A stretch of DNA of 64,000 bases from Aliikangiella coralliicola (GCF_007004725.1 NZ_ML660166.1:434001-498000), one strand, 5' to 3'. Positions 29,317 to 40,415 are shown, counted from the stretch's first letter. The notes: generated by a model from the letters alone, not told the origin. Numbers and translations are program-made.

Positions 29317-29700
29317 TTATCTTACGGGGCGAATTTCTTCTTTAAAGTCAACGCTCGCAGAAACATTTCCTGCAATCGGCACTTTTGCTGAATATTCGAT
29401 AATTATAAATTTCTCGCCGGATTTCTCTCTTGATACAGTAAATGCATCCTTACCGAAGCCGCGAATATTATCAACCATCATCCGCTTTTCCATGCTCAAC
29501 AGAATCTGTTTAGCCGTCATTTGCCTGAAATCTCGTTGGTTAACTAACTCCTGCATTGATCCTCGAATTATACCGTGGTCGATATAAACAGGGACCAATT
29601 TAAATGCAATTAACGCGATGAATCCGATCATCAAACCAATAGAAAGGGTGCTCCACATAGTCGCACCCTGTTGTTGTTTTAATTGGCAATTATTATTCAT
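29317..29700 (-). CDS. DUF4845 single-pass membrane protein
   Basis: 127 aa. One hydrophobic span at about 16-40 (STLSIGLMIGFIALIAFKLVPVY is the core) is followed by a small periplasmic domain ending FKEEIRPVR. The family DUF4845 is regularly found between lepB and rnc in gammaproteobacteria, exactly as here. No biochemical function is known. The first 14 residues (NNNCQLKQQQGAT) are polar; a shorter start at M15 is possible. Confidence 0.88.
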   Translation of the reverse strand: MNNNCQLKQQQGATMWSTLSIGLMIGFIALIAFKLVPVYIDHGIIRGSMQELVNQRDFRQMTAKQILLSMEKRMMVDNIRGFGKDAFTVSREKSGEKFIIIEYSAKVPIAGNVSASVDFKEEIRPVR

Positions 29701-29780
29701 GCAGATATACCTTTTTGCTCATTAAACCAATGGTTTAGCCTACTTCCCATTAACCTTTGAGTTAATCATAGCATAACAAT

Positions 29781-30716
29781 CTATTGGATCCCGCCAATTC
29801 GGCTTACATCAATTCCTGTTGGTACCCATCGAAAGGCTTTATTTTTGATGCCAAAATCCAGATGAAGCCAGATAGAAACAGCCTGTCCCACCAGGTTTTC
29901 TTCAGGAACAAAATGAGTCGTCGGCCAGTAGCGGCTATCCAGACTATTGTCACGATTGTCGCCCATAACAAAATAAGAGCGTGGTGGCACTTTAAACTCT
30001 CTGTCATATTCAATGCCAAAATTGTTACGCTGTCTAACTTCTGGCCGATTAAGAGTGCCGTGTTCAACGCCATCGATAGTCTCGATAAACTCATGATTTT
30101 TGGTAAAACTGCCGGTGTCGGGGTTCATATCAATATAGTCATCCCCTGGCACCCTTTCTTTTTTAACCTGGATTTTTTCAGGGCATTCCTCCTTCTGAGT
30201 ATCAGCAGGACATGCTGGAATAATGTACAACTCTTTGTTTCTGGTATATATCACGGTATCGCCCGGCAGCCCGATAACTCGTTTGATATAATCTTCGTGG
30301 GGCTTATGGGGCGCTTTGAAAACAGCTATGTCGCCACGTTTAGGTAATCCGATATCAACGACCTTCTTTGAGTTAACCGGTAAGCGAAGGCCATAGTTGT
30401 ATTTATTGACGAGGATAAAATCCCCTTCAGTTAAAGTAGGTTTCATCGAGGCAGAAGGAATTTGAAAAGGCTCATATAAAAACGAACGTAAAACGACAAT
30501 AAACAGTAATATCGGAAAAAATGACTTCGAATAGTCAACATAAACAGGTTCCCGGGCGACCGCGTCAATTGCCTCTTGAGCAGGCGACTCATCTTGCAGA
30601 TGAAGTTTTGCAATCGCTGCTTTGCGCTTTTTACCGGCAGTCAGTGCATCGACCAGCCAAATCAGGCCCGATACGAAGGTTAAAACAACCAAAATTAACC
30701 CGTAATAGCTACTCAT
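29781..30716 (-). CDS. lepB: Signal peptidase I
   Basis: 311 aa from ATG at 30716. An upstream TTG (30737) is less likely because MSSYYGLILVVL begins the first membrane helix directly. Two N-terminal spans (about 5-25 and 65-82) bracket a cytoplasmic loop. The catalytic serine is S90 in PSASMKPTL, and the general base is K145 in DYIKRVIGLPGD. FVMGDNRDNSLDSRYW is box E. It cleaves signal peptides at the outer face of the inner membrane. It follows lepA as in E. coli. Confidence 0.97.
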   Translation of the reverse strand: MSSYYGLILVVLTFVSGLIWLVDALTAGKKRKAAIAKLHLQDESPAQEAIDAVAREPVYVDYSKSFFPILLFIVVLRSFLYEPFQIPSASMKPTLTEGDFILVNKYNYGLRLPVNSKKVVDIGLPKRGDIAVFKAPHKPHEDYIKRVIGLPGDTVIYTRNKELYIIPACPADTQKEECPEKIQVKKERVPGDDYIDMNPDTGSFTKNHEFIETIDGVEHGTLNRPEVRQRNNFGIEYDREFKVPPRSYFVMGDNRDNSLDSRYWPTTHFVPEENLVGQAVSIWLHLDFGIKNKAFRWVPTGIDVSRIGGIQ

Positions 30717-30847
30717 AGTGAAAACCCTTAATAACAAACATTATTTTTCCCTTGAAACATTCTATTTTTATCTGTTTCGACGGTTCTTTACTTTATAACA
30801 AGTCACTTTATAAACAATCACTTTGCAATCAGTTGCCTTAAGCGGCA

Positions 30848-32650
30848 CTAATCTTTACCCACTTGAAGCACAGCCAGGAACGCGTCTTGCGGAATTTCTA
30901 CTTTACCTACTTTTTTCATGCGTTTTTTACCGGCTTTTTGCTTTTCAAGCAACTTTCTTTTTCGAGTAATGTCGCCACCGTAACATTTTGCGGTAACATT
31001 TTTTCTCAGTGCCTTAACCGTGGAGCGCGCCACAATATGATTACCAATTGCCGCCTGAATAGCCACCTCAAACATTTGACGAGGGATTAGCTCTCGCATT
31101 TTTTCAACCAGCTCTCGCCCACGGTACTGGGCTTGATCTTTATGGACAATAATGGCCAAGGCATCGACCTTATCGCCGTTAATCAATACATCCAGTTTAA
31201 CTAAATCTGCCGCCTGGAAGTGTTTGAAATTGTAATCTAATGATGCATAACCGCGACTCACCGATTTCAAACGGTCAAAAAAGTCGAGAACGACTTCATT
31301 CATCGGCAAGTGGTAAGACAGCGAAACCTGATTTCCCGCGTATTCCATTTTGGTTTGAACGCCACGCTTTTCAACGCTCAAAGTAATTACACTGCCTAAA
31401 TGCTCTTGAGGAACTAAAATATTGGCCTCAACGATTGGCTCACGCATTTCCTCGATTTCGCCTGGCTCGGGCAATTTAGAGGGATTATCTACATAGGTTA
31501 CTTCCCCTTTCGAATTGACCACTTCAAAGACCACTGTCGGTGCCGTGGTAATCAAATCAAGGTCATACTCTCGCTCCAGACGCTCCTGAATGATCTCCAT
31601 GTGGAGCATGCCAAGGAAGCCGCAGCGAAACCCAAAGCCTAATGCGGTGGAATTTTCGGGCTCATAAAACAAAGACGCATCGTTAAGGCTTAATTTAGCC
31701 AAAGCATCTCTGAACGCCTCATAGTCGTCGGACGAAACTGGGAACAATCCCGCATAAACTTGCGGTTTAACCTTCTTAAATCCTGGCAGTGGCTGCTCAG
31801 CCGGCGTTTTGAATGTGGTTAAGGTATCACCGACCGGCGCTCCCTGGATTTCTTTAATACCAGCAATAACATATCCAACTTCACCGGCTCGCAATTGTGG
31901 TAAGTCATGTCTTTTTGGCGTGTATATTCCTACAAAATCAACCTGATGTGGTTTGCCAGTTGACATAACCAACATTTTTTCGCCTTGCTTCAGTGTTCCC
32001 TGAACAACTCTGACCAAAGATACAACCCCAAGATAGTTATCAAACCAGGAATCAATAATTAATGCCTGCAACGGTGCATCAGGGTCACCAACAGGTGCGG
32101 GTACTTTGGCGACTAACTCTTCAAGCAGCTCTTCAATGCCAACACCAGTCTTTGCACTACATTGAACCGCATCAAGCGCTTCCAAACCGATAATATCTTC
32201 GATTTCCTGGGCAACCCGATCAGGATCGGCCTGAGGTAAATCGATTTTGTTCAATACAGGAATAACTTCCAGATCTTGTTCTATCGCGGTGTAACAGTTC
32301 GCCAGGGTTTGTGCTTCGACTCCCTGACCGGCATCCACCACAAGAAGCGCCCCTTCACAGGCCGCCAACGAGCGCGAAACTTCATATGAGAAGTCTACAT
32401 GGCCGGGCGTATCAATGAAGTTCAGTTGATACTCATTGCCATCTTTCGCCTTATAATTCAATGTTACACTTTGCGCTTTAATGGTAATACCGCGCTCTCG
32501 CTCCAAATCCATTGAATCTAGAACCTGCTCCGACATCTCTCGTTCGCTCAACCCACCGCATTCTTGAATGAGTCGATCAGATAAGGTCGATTTCCCGTGA
32601 TCGATATGGGCAATAATAGAGAAATTTCGAATATATTGGGTGTAAGACAT
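30848..32650 (-). CDS. lepA: Elongation factor 4 (LepA)
   Basis: 600 aa. The GTPase domain has [14 protein letters not shown] (14-27), the DTPGH motif in [18 protein letters not shown], and NKID. The EF4-specific C-terminal domain has [19 protein letters not shown] and [21 protein letters not shown]4 is a ribosomal GTPase that acts on stalled or stressed translation and initiation. It is first in the lepA-lepB-DUF4845-rnc-era block, and its SD is weak. Confidence 0.98.
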   Translation of the reverse strand: MSYTQYIRNFSIIAHIDHGKSTLSDRLIQECGGLSEREMSEQVLDSMDLERERGITIKAQSVTLNYKAKDGNEYQLNFIDTPGHVDFSYEVSRSLAACEGALLVVDAGQGVEAQTLANCYTAIEQDLEVIPVLNKIDLPQADPDRVAQEIEDIIGLEALDAVQCSAKTGVGIEELLEELVAKVPAPVGDPDAPLQALIIDSWFDNYLGVVSLVRVVQGTLKQGEKMLVMSTGKPHQVDFVGIYTPKRHDLPQLRAGEVGYVIAGIKEIQGAPVGDTLTTFKTPAEQPLPGFKKVKPQVYAGLFPVSSDDYEAFRDALAKLSLNDASLFYEPENSTALGFGFRCGFLGMLHMEIIQERLEREYDLDLITTAPTVVFEVVNSKGEVTYVDNPSKLPEPGEIEEMREPIVEANILVPQEHLGSVITLSVEKRGVQTKMEYAGNQVSLSYHLPMNEVVLDFFDRLKSVSRGYASLDYNFKHFQAADLVKLDVLINGDKVDALAIIVHKDQAQYRGRELVEKMRELIPRQMFEVAIQAAIGNHIVARSTVKALRKNVTAKCYGGDITRKRKLLEKQKAGKKRMKKVGKVEIPQDAFLAVLQVGKD

Positions 32651-32949
32651 AGTAATTACAGCGTTCTTGGCAAATGGGTTTCATCAAAAAGTGGCGAATT
32701 GTAACCTATTTTAAGTCAAAATGGGGGGCTTTTGTTTGCTTAGTCCGAATACTTTTGAATTCGGTTCCTAATTAGTTCCAAGTGGGGTGAGAAATGCCGC
32801 TTTTCTCTTTTCAATGAACGCTAGGAAAGCGACCAGAACAAATCCAGGCTCTTAATCGCATGATCGTGAGTTTATAAAAATTAACCGGTTGGCTAGACGG
32901 TTCAAATAGTTAGGCTAATAGCTAAGCTAGACAGTCGAGATTAATATAG

Positions 32950-34953
32950 TCAGATTTTAAACCGCCCCACCAATTCAGCCAATTTTTGAATATCTTCTTT
33001 TTGCTGCAAAGTACCAGTTAATACATCAGACATTTCAGCAGCGGTTTCTTCCGACAACTGCCTGATATTGGCCGCTCTCTCGGTAATTTCATTAGACGCC
33101 TTGGCTTGCTCCCCTGTTGAGCCGGCAATTTCAGTAGATTGTTTTTTGATTTCCGCTACCGCCTCAGTGATACTGCGGAGAACGCCTTGAACCAGATCCG
33201 ACTTATCAACACCAATGTGTGCGTGTTCGGTTCCCTCATCCATGGCTTTAACCGCTTCGCCGGCACTCCCCTGCAGTCCCTCAATAATATGATGGATTGA
33301 TTCTGTCGACTCTTGAGTTCTACTGGCCAGCGAGCGCACCTCGTCCGCTACTACCGCAAATCCACGTCCTTGCTCCCCAGCCCGTGCCGCTTCTATTGCT
33401 GCATTTAACGCTAATAAGTTGGTTTGCTCTGCAATACTTCTAATCACTTCCAGAACCTCACCAATTTTCGAACTGTCCTGATTTAATTTATTCACAACTT
33501 CCGACGCCCGATCAACCGTTGCTTCCAGAGTTCGAATACTGTCTGAGGCTTCATCAACCACTTCCACGCCTTTGGTAATCTGCTTATCGGCTTCATCGGC
33601 GGAATGAGACGCCGCGTTTGAATTTTCAGAAACACCGTTAACCGAATAGCTGAGCTGTTCCGCGGCGGTAGCAACCATATCAATTGAATCCCTTTGTTGT
33701 TCCGCTTTTTTCGCACTGAGGCTTGTGATTTGCGCGACTTTTTCCGAACTTTCGATCAACTCATCAACCGTTTGCTTATTCAATCGAATAATGTCATGAA
33801 TCTGATTAACAAAAAGATTAAATTGATTGGCAAATTCACCGACCTCATTTTCACTTTGCACTTCAATACGACGAGTCAGATCCCCTTCACCGTGCGCAAC
33901 ATCGTAAATCGCGTCTACCACTCGCTTTAATGGATTGACAATCCTCAAGCTGACTAGCCAAACCGTCAAACTGACTACAGCCAAAATTATCAATGCGGCA
34001 AAAATATAATTTTGAACGCTAGTGCGAATGGGCGCGTCAACAATATCATGAGAAATAATGATCCCCGCCGCCCAATCAACCAAAGGACTTTCCATTGAAA
34101 TACTGTCAAAGGCTGCAATATGTTTCTCGCCATTCCAGGTCACCTCGGCCATACCGCTATTCTGTGCTTGAATCATTTGCTTTAATTGTTGAAATCCAGA
34201 TGCATGCTCAAGTATCGAATCGACTGTTCCAATATCACTGTTGGGTTTTATCACGGTATCATCAGCAGGAAAAATAATAATGCGGCCGTCACGATTCATA
34301 ATAAACGGCAGTCCCTGACCCTGATAGTTAAGCTGCGAAGCGACTTGCTGCTCAATGGTTGATAAGAGAATGTCGACACCGGCAATTCCGATTAACTCGC
34401 CAGAATCGTTGTAAACCGTTCGCTTAACCGAAGACACAATAGTCTTGTCGACAATATCGATTTCCGGCTGAGTGATAAAAAGTCGATTAACTTTAACCGC
34501 CTCCCCCCACCAAGGACGTTTTGTCGCATAGTAGGTGCCATCGCCATAGTATCTTCCGTTGGTGCTATCAAAATACTCGCCGGTTGCGGCACTTGCTAAA
34601 AAAACCGCTTTAGTGCTCTCATCTCGATTGGCCAGGTTTTTAAATAGCTGGAGTATTTTTGGAAAATCGCTGTCTCCAGTAAGATCCTTTTGCCTTTCTC
34701 TGTAATTATCAAACCAACTGGTTAACTGCGGAGAAGAAACCATTGTATCAACGACTTCTCCGTGCTTTTTAATAAAAGATTCGATTTCTAATGTTTGCAG
34801 CGCGAGCGCGTTACTCAACCCGTTTTTGGCGGATTGCTGAGTTTCATCAGACACTTTTTGAATAAAAACAAAAGAAACCAGTAATAAGATTAATGCAAGT
34901 GCAGAAGATAAAAGGACGGTTAACTCGGTGCGAATTGATTTAAATTTAAACAT
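32950..34953 (-). CDS. Methyl-accepting chemotaxis protein with dCache sensor
   Basis: 667 aa. First span at about 12-31; a large periplasmic dCache_1 domain (about 35-300; [17 protein letters not shown] and [20 protein letters not shown] are its marks); second span near 310-335; HAMP; and a methyl-accepting domain with hairpin tip [20 protein letters not shown]. It binds small ligands (often amino acids) outside and signals to CheA/CheW. No C-terminal CheR-docking pentapeptide is present. It lies about 15 kb from the chemotaxis genes and appears monocistronic. No sigma-28 promoter was recognised upstream. Confidence 0.95.
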   Translation of the reverse strand: MFKFKSIRTELTVLLSSALALILLLVSFVFIQKVSDETQQSAKNGLSNALALQTLEIESFIKKHGEVVDTMVSSPQLTSWFDNYRERQKDLTGDSDFPKILQLFKNLANRDESTKAVFLASAATGEYFDSTNGRYYGDGTYYATKRPWWGEAVKVNRLFITQPEIDIVDKTIVSSVKRTVYNDSGELIGIAGVDILLSTIEQQVASQLNYQGQGLPFIMNRDGRIIIFPADDTVIKPNSDIGTVDSILEHASGFQQLKQMIQAQNSGMAEVTWNGEKHIAAFDSISMESPLVDWAAGIIISHDIVDAPIRTSVQNYIFAALIILAVVSLTVWLVSLRIVNPLKRVVDAIYDVAHGEGDLTRRIEVQSENEVGEFANQFNLFVNQIHDIIRLNKQTVDELIESSEKVAQITSLSAKKAEQQRDSIDMVATAAEQLSYSVNGVSENSNAASHSADEADKQITKGVEVVDEASDSIRTLEATVDRASEVVNKLNQDSSKIGEVLEVIRSIAEQTNLLALNAAIEAARAGEQGRGFAVVADEVRSLASRTQESTESIHHIIEGLQGSAGEAVKAMDEGTEHAHIGVDKSDLVQGVLRSITEAVAEIKKQSTEIAGSTGEQAKASNEITERAANIRQLSEETAAEMSDVLTGTLQQKEDIQKLAELVGRFKI

Positions 34954-35191
34954 AGATGTGATTTCTCTATAGGGTTAAAACCGACCTTCAGCGTGTTCCG
35001 CCAACAAGCCATTCCCTGTAGAACTGCAAAATAATTGGAACTTGGTATCTGTTAGCCCTTTGCCGTTAAAAGATTGGAATACCCCGCCAGTGAGACAAAA
35101 GCTTAGACGATACCAGAAGTGGCTATTTTTCTAATTCCCTACTTGAATAATAGTTTAGATTTTTTATATTCTCAAATGCTTAGTGGTTCAA

Positions 35192-36319
35192 CTACCGAGC
35201 AATTAAGCGATTAAAAATAGCTCGATACTCAGGTATCAAATGACTGACCAGATAATTGTTGACGCTAATAGGTTGACGCTCATCAGCTGCCAGAATCTGC
35301 GTTAATAAAGCTAACAAGTTTGCAGTCTCCTGCTGAGGAGTCTGAGCGGTAGCATAACGTAAACTTTCAGGAATGTACTCCGGATAAACAAGGCTGTCAG
35401 GCGCAACCGGCGTGCAGCCGGCATGAATTGCCTCTAACATACTCAACCCCTGAAAATCATGGGAAGCGGTTGATACAACAAGATCACTGCTTTGTAAAAT
35501 TAACTGGTAAGTTTCTCGAGGTTGGTGTCCCCAATACTCGATATGACTAGCAAGCTGCTCCTTAGCCAGTTGAAAACACGATGGAATTGTTCGAAAAGAT
35601 TGGCCGACCACATTCAATTTAAATGAATAGCCCGCTTTTTTCAGAAGAAGTAATGCGTCAAAAAATATCTCAGGCTGTTTATCGTACTCCCAACGGTGGT
35701 TCCACAAAATTTTGGCAGGCGCTATTATTTTCGTTCGTTCAGTTGTCTCTGGTTGTTCTCGCTTTTGTGAATCATTAGTCGAATTACCAATGCAATCTTC
35801 CAGCGGCACAGCAATAACATCACATTTATTTTTGAGTGTGTGAATCAGCGATGCGGGCGCACCATCTGGCATACGTTGAAGTAGCTTTGCCGCGCCATTT
35901 AAAAAAGTATTTCGGTTGTAGTTAGAGTTAAACAAAATCTGATCGGCGCATAAAGCGCTATAAATGCTCGTTAACTGAGCATTGAGCAAGTTCGGCTGTT
36001 CCTTGGATATGGGATAAACAAATTGATTCTCGTGAAAATAAACGATGGTCGGTAACAGTCCAAGATGGGGTAAAAATCCTCTCAACGCAGCCAGGTCAAC
36101 CATCGAGGTCGCAATCAATAAATCATAATCACCGCTCAGTTCTTGTTGACGTTCGAACGCAAATGTTAAGCTGCTTCCGCGAGTTCTCCATGAAAAATGC
36201 CTGTCAGGTAGAGACAATTGTGTCCACTCAAACTCACTCAGGTTGTTCTCAAGGGTCCGACGCCAATATCGATGACTGGCAGCGTCATAGCCAGACAAAA
36301 GTAAGATACGTTTTTTCAA
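35192..36319 (-). CDS. GTDC1/QTMAN-like glycosyltransferase (DUF3524 plus GT-B C-terminus)
   Basis: 375 aa. N-terminal residues 3 to about 170 match the DUF3524 domain: ILLLSGYDAASHRYWRR, DYDLLIATSMVDLAALRGF, TIVYFHENQFVYP and DQILFNSNYNR. The C-terminal half is a GT-B nucleotide-sugar fold (KILWNHRWEYDKQPE, VVSTASHDFQGLSMLEAIHAG). The vertebrate homologue GTDC1 is the mannosyltransferase that modifies queuosine in tRNA-Asp (QTMAN). Whether this bacterial protein acts on tRNA or on another acceptor is not shown by sequence. It stands alone; no queuosine gene is adjacent. Start ATG at 36319. No membrane span. Confidence 0.85.
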   Translation of the reverse strand: MKKRILLLSGYDAASHRYWRRTLENNLSEFEWTQLSLPDRHFSWRTRGSSLTFAFERQQELSGDYDLLIATSMVDLAALRGFLPHLGLLPTIVYFHENQFVYPISKEQPNLLNAQLTSIYSALCADQILFNSNYNRNTFLNGAAKLLQRMPDGAPASLIHTLKNKCDVIAVPLEDCIGNSTNDSQKREQPETTERTKIIAPAKILWNHRWEYDKQPEIFFDALLLLKKAGYSFKLNVVGQSFRTIPSCFQLAKEQLASHIEYWGHQPRETYQLILQSSDLVVSTASHDFQGLSMLEAIHAGCTPVAPDSLVYPEYIPESLRYATAQTPQQETANLLALLTQILAADERQPISVNNYLVSHLIPEYRAIFNRLIAR

Positions 36320-36670
36320 CGAGAACCCCCCTTAACAAAAAAGCTGCTAAATCATACTGAAGTTTTTTTACCTGGTCACAAAAATGTGCAAACAATGTGT
36401 AATTACGTTAAACAGACTGGCACTCTATTAAAAGCCCGCTATCTTTAGAACCGCTCACCTTGTTAAAACTGATATTGAGTAGCACAGTTTAATTTAAAAA
36501 TGTCTTAGCAGCGTGAGTTTGTGCCATGACAAATGATTTGTCCCACATCAAACGAATAACGAAAACAACTATTTTAACTAATCGTTGTTTTTTCAAAACC
36601 ATGAACATGGCAATATGTAGCAATATAATGACAACAAATCTGTAATAAACAGATGTTGGAAGGGGTAAGT
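36320..36670. other. Divergent spacer between QTMAN-like gene and histidine kinase
   Basis: About 350 bp, AT-rich. A TATAAT at 36624-36629 could be the kinase -10 but lacks a good -35. The RBS GGAAGGGG at about 36658-36665 serves the kinase ATG at 36671. Nothing else was recognised. Confidence 0.45.
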
Positions 36671-38176
36671 ATGAAGCTGGGAATGAGAATCAAAGTGTTT
36701 AGTGTAATCGCACTAAGCAGTCTGATTGCCTTGTTAATTATGCTGTTAATCAGCTATTGGACATTCGACCAAGGCTTTCTTACTTATGTTAACAAAAAAG
36801 AAGAAGAGCAAGTCAATTATCTAGCCGACACGCTAATTGAGCATTATTTACAACATAATGGTTGGTCTCAACTGGAACGAAATCCTCGAGAATGGAAGGA
36901 AATTGTTGAGCAAGCACTGCCAGACGAAATGCAGTATTTTTCACCGCGCAGACCGAGAGGAAAAGGTAATTTCCGCCCTCCACCTCCAGAACATAAACCA
37001 AGACGAAAACGAGGACCAAATCATTCGCATCCACCTCCTCCTGGTGGAAAACCACCGCATCGGCCCGGTCCGCCCGAGAATGAACAAGCAACCAGCGAAA
37101 ACTTCATCACTCGTATCAACGTCCTTGATAAAAATCAACAACGGATATTCGGCCCTAAATTAAGCGCTGAGTTTAAGCTTTTTCCGATGAAAGTTGAATC
37201 CGAGATCATTGGCTATATTGGACTAAAACCAATCACTCAACTTAAGAATGAAGATGCACTAATATTCTCAGCAAAACAAAATCGCGCTTTTATCTCAGCC
37301 GCAGCCATTTCGCTGACGTTATCTTTTATTATCGCGTACTTTATGGCTGGAAAAATTGTAAAACCCGTTAAAAAACTCAACAAAGCGGCACTTGACCTGG
37401 CAAATGGTCACTATGAAATTGAGGTTAGTCAGAACAACAAAGATGAAATCGGCTTACTGGCAAACAGCGTTAACCGACTGGCGAAAACACTCAGAAAAAA
37501 TACCCAGACACGAAATAAATGGATCGCCGATATTTCCCATGAGCTCAGGACTCCCTTATCGGTTCTGCGGGGAGAAATAGAGGCAATGATCGATGGCGTA
37601 AGGCCGCTCAACAAACAAAGCGTATTATCGGTTGAACAAGAAGTGATTCAATTGGCGCAGTTAGTTGATGATCTTTATGAGCTATCTCTTTCTGATTTGG
37701 GCGCGCTAAACTACAAACTCGCTCCATGTGATATCAATCAAATTATCAGCAAGTCGCTAGAAAGTTTTGAAAGTAGCTTTACCAAAAATGCTATTACAGT
37801 AGATTTCTCTCACCAGTCAGCATCAACAATGATCGTAGCCGATGAAAAGCGCATGCGCCAATTGTTGACTAACCTGCTAAAAAATACTCTCCGCTATACA
37901 GATAGCCCTGGTACGCTGGCAATAGAAGTTCACGAGCACGCAGAACTTGTCAAGATTGATATTCAAGACTCATCGCCGGGTGTTGATAAAGAATCACTTC
38001 CATTTTTGTTTGAACACCTGTTTCGAGAAGACAAATCAAGAAATCGAGCCACCGGCGGTGCCGGGTTAGGCTTAACCATTTGCAAGAACATTGTCGAAGC
38101 CCATAACGGAAAAATTAACGCAAAAAGCTCATCATACGGCGGTTTATGGATTACAATAACATTACCCAAAAGTTGA
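36671..38176 (+). CDS. BaeS-like sensor histidine kinase with Pro/Arg/His-rich periplasmic segment
   Basis: 501 aa from ATG at 36671, chosen because GGAAGGGG lies 5 nt upstream and a membrane helix starts at once (an ATG at 36653 is also in frame). Spans are at 8-30 and 206-226. The periplasmic loop holds a remarkable stretch at about 92-137 rich in Pro, Arg, Lys, His and Gly. HAMP (about 227-280), HisKA with phospho-acceptor H290 in DISHELRTP, and HATPase with NLLKNTLRY and GGAGLGLTICKNIV follow. The kinase core resembles BaeS, an envelope-stress sensor. It is followed 18 bp later by its response regulator. The ligand is unknown; the His/Pro stretch could bind metal or a polyanion (inference). 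Confidence 0.92.
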   Translation: MKLGMRIKVFSVIALSSLIALLIMLLISYWTFDQGFLTYVNKKEEEQVNYLADTLIEHYLQHNGWSQLERNPREWKEIVEQALPDEMQYFSPRRPRGKGNFRPPPPEHKPRRKRGPNHSHPPPPGGKPPHRPGPPENEQATSENFITRINVLDKNQQRIFGPKLSAEFKLFPMKVESEIIGYIGLKPITQLKNEDALIFSAKQNRAFISAAAISLTLSFIIAYFMAGKIVKPVKKLNKAALDLANGHYEIEVSQNNKDEIGLLANSVNRLAKTLRKNTQTRNKWIADISHELRTPLSVLRGEIEAMIDGVRPLNKQSVLSVEQEVIQLAQLVDDLYELSLSDLGALNYKLAPCDINQIISKSLESFESSFTKNAITVDFSHQSASTMIVADEKRMRQLLTNLLKNTLRYTDSPGTLAIEVHEHAELVKIDIQDSSPGVDKESLPFLFEHLFREDKSRNRATGGAGLGLTICKNIVEAHNGKINAKSSSYGGLWITITLPKS

Positions 38177-38194
38177 TGTGTATCATTCATTTGT

Positions 38195-38941
38195 ATGGCA
38201 GAACACCACGTATTAATCGTCGAAGATGAAGAAAAACAGGCCTTATTAGTTCAGGACTACCTGAAAGCTTCCGGGTTTGAAGCAACGATTATTAGCGATG
38301 GCGGCGATGTCATTCCTTTTGTCAAAAACAACCAGCTATCACTGATGGTATTAGACATAAACCTGCCGAATAAAAATGGTATCGAAATTTGCCAGGAAGT
38401 CAGGGAGTTCTCACAATTGCCAGTGCTAATGATTACCGCAAGAATTGAAGAAGCAGACCGGCTTAAAGGTCTGCAGGTCGGCGCCGACGATTACCTTTGT
38501 AAACCATTCAGTCCCAGGGAAATGGTGGCCCGAGTGGAATCCTTGATACGGCGCAGCGTACAACCGGCTTTCAAACCTATCAATGACTACTTTTTCGATG
38601 CAACAAATTTAACGGTTACCATCAACGGAATCAGTATGTCGCTAACGCAAATTGAGTATCGTTTATTAAACCTATTAGCTTCCCAAATTGGTCAATCCTT
38701 TGACCGCCAGACTATTTCAGCCACTTTGTACGATGATCAGCGTGTGGTTAGCAACCGTACCATCGACAGCCATATAAAAAAATTGCGTAAGAAGTTATTT
38801 GATTTAACGAATGTCGATCTTATCCAGTCAATCTACGGTGTGGGTTATCGGTTACAACCACTTGCCTCACCAGTATCTAAATCAACAGACTCAAATCAGC
38901 AGATTCAAATCAACAATAGTGCAGACAAAACTCAAAGCTAA
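38195..38941 (+). CDS. BaeR-like OmpR-family response regulator
   Basis: 248 aa. Receiver domain 1-120 with D54 in VLDINLP and K in DDYLCKPFSPREMVARV. The winged helix (about 130-225) ends DLIQSIYGVGYRLQP. It lies directly behind the BaeS-like kinase, so they form a two-component pair. The last 25 residues are a Ser/Gln-rich tail. The targets may be the plus-strand OmpA-family and MscS genes that follow; this is inferred from position only. Confidence 0.93.
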   Translation: MAEHHVLIVEDEEKQALLVQDYLKASGFEATIISDGGDVIPFVKNNQLSLMVLDINLPNKNGIEICQEVREFSQLPVLMITARIEEADRLKGLQVGADDYLCKPFSPREMVARVESLIRRSVQPAFKPINDYFFDATNLTVTINGISMSLTQIEYRLLNLLASQIGQSFDRQTISATLYDDQRVVSNRTIDSHIKKLRKKLFDLTNVDLIQSIYGVGYRLQPLASPVSKSTDSNQQIQINNSADKTQS

Positions 38942-39119
38942 TCAGGTCCTCCATCTCAATGAAAATTCCAGCGTCTTGAGTACATTGTAATAAATCCTGT
39001 TTTAGAAACTTCATAATGACCTAAACCAGTAACTAACCAGCGAAGCTTATTCCATTTTTTCAATGGCTATATTGTAACCAGTTTGATATCATTCGGCCGT
39101 TTTTTGTCAGGGCGAAGTA

Positions 39120-40415
39120 ATGGAAATAATAAGAAAAAGTTTTGAGTCGAACACACCAATAAAGAACTCTTTACGATGTCAGTTTATTAATGCAAGACGA
39201 TTCAGCAGACGCTCATCTTATTTTCTGTCGCTAACACTATTGAGCCTATCGACAACCTTGTTGGGATCACTCCTGCCAATTAGCGATTCGATAGCAACAG
39301 AGTTTGATAATGCCTCTAGTTTTGAAACTGTGACAGAAGATCAAGAAACAGAAAAAACTGAAGAGAATACCACGCAGCTTAGTTTTGAATCTGGGCCTTA
39401 CCTTACTCTCGGTATTCAGCAAATCCAGTTTGAATCAATCGAGGAACAAAAGTTTGACCGTGTCTCGGAGTCCTATGTAGGTTTAGGTTATCAATTGACA
39501 AATCATTGGTCTGCACAATTATCATTTCTAACTTCCCAGGTCACCGATTCAGATACCATCGTCAGCGATGTTGATTACTTGAATATCAACTCAAAATATC
39601 GATTTAACGGCGATAAAAATAATGGCTGGTACGTCAACTTTGGAATAGGTCAATTTCAATTTGAAGGCTCGACCGTTTTTCCTTCCAACGAATTAGAACT
39701 CAATGTCGGCGGCGGCTATGACTTTCATCTCAATCGTAATTTATTTATTTCGCTAAATACACAAGCAATCTTCCCACAAAATCGAAAAAATACAGATTGG
39801 TCGACGTCCATTTCTCTTAACTATTTTTTTGGGGAAGAGTCAGTTGAGAAAACGCTTTCGGATAGCTTTTCACTGGAACATTCTCAAGCAGAAAAAAACA
39901 AACCAATTACTGATTCAAAAAGTGAGAAACCTCTCGATTCTGATCACGATGGTATCGACAATAACCAAGACCAATGTCCTGAAACCCCTTACCATTTTAT
40001 GGTCGATCAAAATGGCTGCACTAAATATGTGATTGACAGGCAGTCTATCGTCTTAAACATTCAGTTTGATTCAGATAGTATTTTAGTTAAAGAAGAATAT
40101 TATGACGATATAGAAAGCCTCGCAAGATTCATGAAACAACACCAGACAATCAATGTCACAATTGAAGGACATACCGATAATGTTGGGGCTAAAAACTATA
40201 ACAGACGATTATCCAGTCAGCGAGCCAATCAAGTTGCGAAAATATTAAATCGAGATTTCGGCATCACTTTGAAAAAGATAAATTCAATTGGATATGGAGA
40301 AACAAAACCGGTGGCAACCAATCTCTCTGATGAAGGACGATCTCAAAACAGGCGGGTTCAAGCAGTGCTAAAAGCTGAAGTTCAAAAACCCCAACTAAAG
40401 AAAACGAATAATTGA
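39120..40415 (+). CDS. OmpA-family outer-membrane protein with Ca-binding-type linker
   Basis: 431 aa. A hydrophobic signal region lies at about 34-58 (YFLSLTLLSLSTTLLGSLLP) after an unusually long polar n-region; no later start codon is available. A small beta-barrel-like region (about 78-240, SESYVGLGYQLTNHWSAQL) leads to a Ser/Glu linker, one thrombospondin-3-like motif (DSDHDGIDNNQDQCPETP), and the OmpA peptidoglycan-binding domain (about 310-425, INVTIEGHTDNVGAKNYNRR). It anchors the outer membrane to the wall. It is paralogous to the gene at 40739, which suggests a tandem duplication. Confidence 0.9.
   Translation: MEIIRKSFESNTPIKNSLRCQFINARRFSRRSSYFLSLTLLSLSTTLLGSLLPISDSIATEFDNASSFETVTEDQETEKTEENTTQLSFESGPYLTLGIQQIQFESIEEQKFDRVSESYVGLGYQLTNHWSAQLSFLTSQVTDSDTIVSDVDYLNINSKYRFNGDKNNGWYVNFGIGQFQFEGSTVFPSNELELNVGGGYDFHLNRNLFISLNTQAIFPQNRKNTDWSTSISLNYFFGEESVEKTLSDSFSLEHSQAEKNKPITDSKSEKPLDSDHDGIDNNQDQCPETPYHFMVDQNGCTKYVIDRQSIVLNIQFDSDSILVKEEYYDDIESLARFMKQHQTINVTIEGHTDNVGAKNYNRRLSSQRANQVAKILNRDFGITLKKINSIGYGETKPVATNLSDEGRSQNRRVQAVLKAEVQKPQLKKTNN

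Noticed and set aside
36813-37091. Minus-strand reading frame opposite the kinase Pro-rich segment
   Set aside because: Open frame caused by the C-rich composition of the Pro codons; no RBS or similarity.
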